Origin: Flavobacterium sp. | Lineage (GTDB): Bacteria; Bacteroidota; Bacteroidia; Flavobacteriales; Flavobacteriaceae | NCBI GenBank assembly: GCA_023253295.1 | Contig: JALRGZ010000250.1 | Span: 1 to 5,763 of the forward strand | Length of the DNA stretch: 5,763 nucleotides | Direction of reading: 5' to 3' | Shown here: piece after piece, positions 3,926 through 5,763 of the stretch | Position numbering within the stretch: position 1 is the stretch's first letter | How the letters are laid out: each line of letters begins with the position of its first letter | Made by a program: the position numbers and the translations under genes | Notes under the pieces: generated by a model | The model's database searches: none | The model's input: the letters and a program-made list of their open reading frames with translations, nothing else | What the model was told of the DNA's origin: nothing

Positions 3926-4777
3926 ATGAGAAAAATAAAAATTGCCGGAGTACCGGAACATTTCAATTTACCTTGGCATTTATGCCTAAACAATAAAGAA
4001 TTCGAAAGTCAAAATATCGACTTAGAATGGATCGATGTTCCGGAAGGAACCGGGAAAATGTGCCAAATGTTACGCAATGCCGAAACTGATATTGCTGTGA
4101 TTCTTTCGGAAGGAATAGTAAAGGATATTGTAGCTGGAAATTCGTCAAAAATTGTTCAGGTTTATGTAGATTCGCCTTTAATTTGGGGAATTCATGTTGA
4201 CGCAAAATCGAAATACCATATGCTTTCTGATTTAGAAAATACCAAAGCTGCTATTTCCCGATTGGGTTCCGGTTCTCAATTAATGGCATATGTAAATGCT
4301 AATAATCAAAATTGGAAAACTGATAATTTGCAGTTTGAAATTGTAAATACAATCGATGGAGCGGTTACCGCTTTAACTGAAGGTACAGCTGATTATTTCA
4401 TGTGGGAACGTTTTATGACTAAACCTTTAGTAGATAATGGAACTTTTAGACGAATTGCCGACTGCCCTACTCCATGGCCATGTTTTGTAATTGCGGTAAG
4501 AAATGAAGTTTTGGAAAACAATTCTGAAATTATTGGACAAATTTTAAACATTATCAATCAAAAAACAGTTTCTTTCAAATCGATACCTGGTATTGATGCC
4601 GTTTTAGCTAAAAAGTACCATCAAAAAGTTGAGGACATTCAGGAATGGCTTTCATTAACCAAATGGTCTCAGCAGCAATTAAGTGAAGAAATGTTAAACA
4701 ATATTCAAAAACAGTTATTAGAACTAAAAATTATTGATAAAATAGGTACTTTTGATGAAATAGTTAAAACAGTTTAG
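3926..4777 (+). CDS. Type-2 periplasmic-binding-fold protein, Ca3427-like, without signal peptide
   Basis: This 283-residue protein has the fold of solute-binding proteins of the SsuA/ThiY/NMT1 kind. The order is IKIAGVPEHFNLPW (5-18), then a lobe with EGTGKMCQMLRNAETDIAVILSEGIV, then AAISRLGSGSQLMAYV, and the hinge-return region GAVTALTEGTADYFMWERF. The opening VPEHFNLPW resembles the group named after Candida albicans Ca3427, which has the binding-protein fold but is not an ordinary exported receptor. No signal peptide or lipobox is present at the N-terminus (MRKIKIAG goes straight into the first beta strand), so the protein should be cytoplasmic. No ABC permease or ATPase gene is visible nearby. 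It may bind a small, possibly pyrimidine-, sulfonate- or amino-acid-like ligand, or act as an enzyme; the ligand is unknown. The stop is 19 nt before the next gene's start, so the two are probably co-transcribed. Confidence 0.82.
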   Translation: MRKIKIAGVPEHFNLPWHLCLNNKEFESQNIDLEWIDVPEGTGKMCQMLRNAETDIAVILSEGIVKDIVAGNSSKIVQVYVDSPLIWGIHVDAKSKYHMLSDLENTKAAISRLGSGSQLMAYVNANNQNWKTDNLQFEIVNTIDGAVTALTEGTADYFMWERFMTKPLVDNGTFRRIADCPTPWPCFVIAVRNEVLENNSEIIGQILNIINQKTVSFKSIPGIDAVLAKKYHQKVEDIQEWLSLTKWSQQQLSEEMLNNIQKQLLELKIIDKIGTFDEIVKTV

Positions 4778-4796
4778 TTTTACGTTTTTGCTTCGC

Positions 4797-5729
4797 ATGA
4801 TAAACTTTAGAAATCTTACTTTTCAAGACATCAAACAAAAACTTCAGGTCAAGAAACCTTGGGATGATGTGATTATTTTTGTCTTAAATGTTTTGATTAG
4901 TATTCCTACTTTTATTATTGCACATCAAAATCTTATCGAATTAAACTGGCCTTTTAATTTAGATCGTTTCCTCTTATTTGTTTTTATCTTAGTTGGAATC
5001 CAACTGGTTCTTAGATTACTTAGAACCATAATTATCATTTGTATTGTTCTTTATATAATTGCTCTGTCCTATGGTACCATTTCAGGTAATTACGGTTTTC
5101 AAAGTATTTATGAAGATTATGATTCAATGGTTTACACCATGTCTGATAATCCATACCCACAAGATATAATTATTTCCAAACTACTGCCTTTTCCCAACAA
5201 ATCTAAAATTCTAAATGCTATTGAGTATCAAAATCCAAGAGTTCGAAACTTTGCTATTATGGCTGTCAACAAGCATTTCAAAAACATTCGAGGTTTTTCA
5301 GATTATCGAACAATTATCCAGTGTTTTGCTGTTTTTAAAGAAATTAATAGTCGTTGGACATATGTAAGTGATCCTAAAGATGGAGATTACATTGCTACCG
5401 CTAGCGAATCTTTAGGCTATTTATCAGGAGATTGTGATGACCATTCTATATTAATGGCAGCTTGCGTTCGGGCAATTGGTGGAACTCCAAGATTAATCCA
5501 CACCAAAGGGCATATTTATCCTGAGATTTTAATTGGTAAAATGAACGACCTGGAAACAGTCAATTTTTTAATAAAAAACAAACTCTTTGAAAAAGAGAGT
5601 TATGGGAAACAATTGCATTATCATATTGACGAACGCAATCAAATTTGGCTGAATTTAGACTATACTGCCAAATATCCTGGAGGACCTTTTATGTCAGAGG
5701 AAATTCTGGGAGCTTTAACTTTGAATTAG
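4797..5729 (+). CDS. Membrane-anchored transglutaminase-like (papain-fold) protein
   Basis: The ATG at 4797 gives 310 residues; an in-frame TTG at 4788 would add three and is less likely. The N-terminal third is membrane embedded, with hydrophobic segments at about 24-43, 57-73 and 76-95. It is followed by a soluble transglutaminase-core region. The catalytic triad is visible: C213 in SGDCDDHSILMAA, H239 in KGHIYPEI, and D288 in WLNLDYTAKYPGGP. The order and spacing fit the transglutaminase-like superfamily, whose bacterial members are usually proteases, peptidases or amidases rather than cross-linkers. The DCDDHS context around the cysteine is typical of bacterial versions. Which side of the membrane the domain faces depends on whether three segments or fewer span it. 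The C-terminus EEILGALTLN recurs in a convergent reading frame just downstream. Confidence 0.85.
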   Translation: MINFRNLTFQDIKQKLQVKKPWDDVIIFVLNVLISIPTFIIAHQNLIELNWPFNLDRFLLFVFILVGIQLVLRLLRTIIIICIVLYIIALSYGTISGNYGFQSIYEDYDSMVYTMSDNPYPQDIIISKLLPFPNKSKILNAIEYQNPRVRNFAIMAVNKHFKNIRGFSDYRTIIQCFAVFKEINSRWTYVSDPKDGDYIATASESLGYLSGDCDDHSILMAACVRAIGGTPRLIHTKGHIYPEILIGKMNDLETVNFLIKNKLFEKESYGKQLHYHIDERNQIWLNLDYTAKYPGGPFMSEEILGALTLN

Positions 5730-5730
5730 A

Positions 5731-5763
5731 TTAACTACGTTGATTTAATGCTCCCAAAATCTC
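5731..5763 (-). CDS. C-terminus of a convergent gene, likely paralog of the transglutaminase-like gene (partial)
   Basis: Read on the minus strand from the window edge, the sequence encodes E-I-L-G-A-L-N-Q-R-S followed by a TAA stop (5733-5731). The plus-strand neighbour ends E-I-L-G-A-L-T-L-N-stop. The shared EILGAL, in the correct convergent position with only one base between the two stop codons, suggests a second related gene transcribed toward the first. Only ten residues are visible, so the call depends on that match. The alternative is that this is simply a hairpin that happens to translate alike. Confidence 0.5.
   Translation of the reverse strand, partial: EILGALNQRS

Noticed and set aside
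3963..4205. Minus-strand open frame of 80 codons
   Set aside because: It is antisense to the binding-fold protein gene, with no domain and no supporting upstream signal.

Overview
The window is AT-rich chromosomal DNA that most resembles the Bacteroidota, probably Flavobacterium or a close relative. The support is: exact TAnnTTTG -7 promoter elements with TTTG 19 nt upstream, A-rich leaders in place of clear Shine-Dalgarno sequences, and protein families typical of that group. The species assignment is inference.

Layout, left to right. (1) 1-404 is the 3' part of a TlpA/AhpC-type thioredoxin-fold gene with a WCGPC active site, closed by a hairpin terminator. (2) 520-909 holds two consecutive, complete tRNA-Tyr(GTA) transcription units. 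Each has its own promoter and terminator, and the 81-nt tRNA bodies are identical. (3) 1022-1972 encodes an isopenicillin-N-synthase-family 2-oxoglutarate/Fe(II) oxygenase. (4) 2008-2521 is a small GxxExxY-family (PD-(D/E)XK-like) gene lying between two copies of a ~51-bp near-palindrome. Its last four codons and stop codon lie inside the right-hand palindrome. (5) 2540-2872 encodes a SUI1/YciH-type translation factor. (6) 2888-2968 is repeat-rich spacer. (7) 2976-3842 encodes a nucleoside phosphorylase. (8) 3857-3908 is a third, solo copy of the palindrome. (9) 3926-4777 encodes a type-2 periplasmic-binding-fold protein with no signal peptide, resembling the Ca3427 group. (10) 4797-5729 encodes a membrane-anchored transglutaminase-like protein. 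(11) 5731-5763 appears to be the extreme C-terminus of a convergent minus-strand gene sharing the EILGAL ending with gene 10, so probably a paralog.

Most genes look like independent housekeeping or metabolic functions rather than one pathway. The last two plus-strand genes are 19 nt apart and probably co-transcribed. The most interesting structure is the palindrome family. Two copies bracket the GxxExxY gene, a third stands alone 1.3 kb away, and every copy ends 17-24 nt before a start codon. This looks like a small mobile or formerly mobile cassette with a gene-less derivative, in which the nuclease-fold protein may be the cognate partner of the palindrome. That functional link is inference. 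The tRNA-Tyr duplication also gives a clean case of paired (compensatory) change in a terminator stem.
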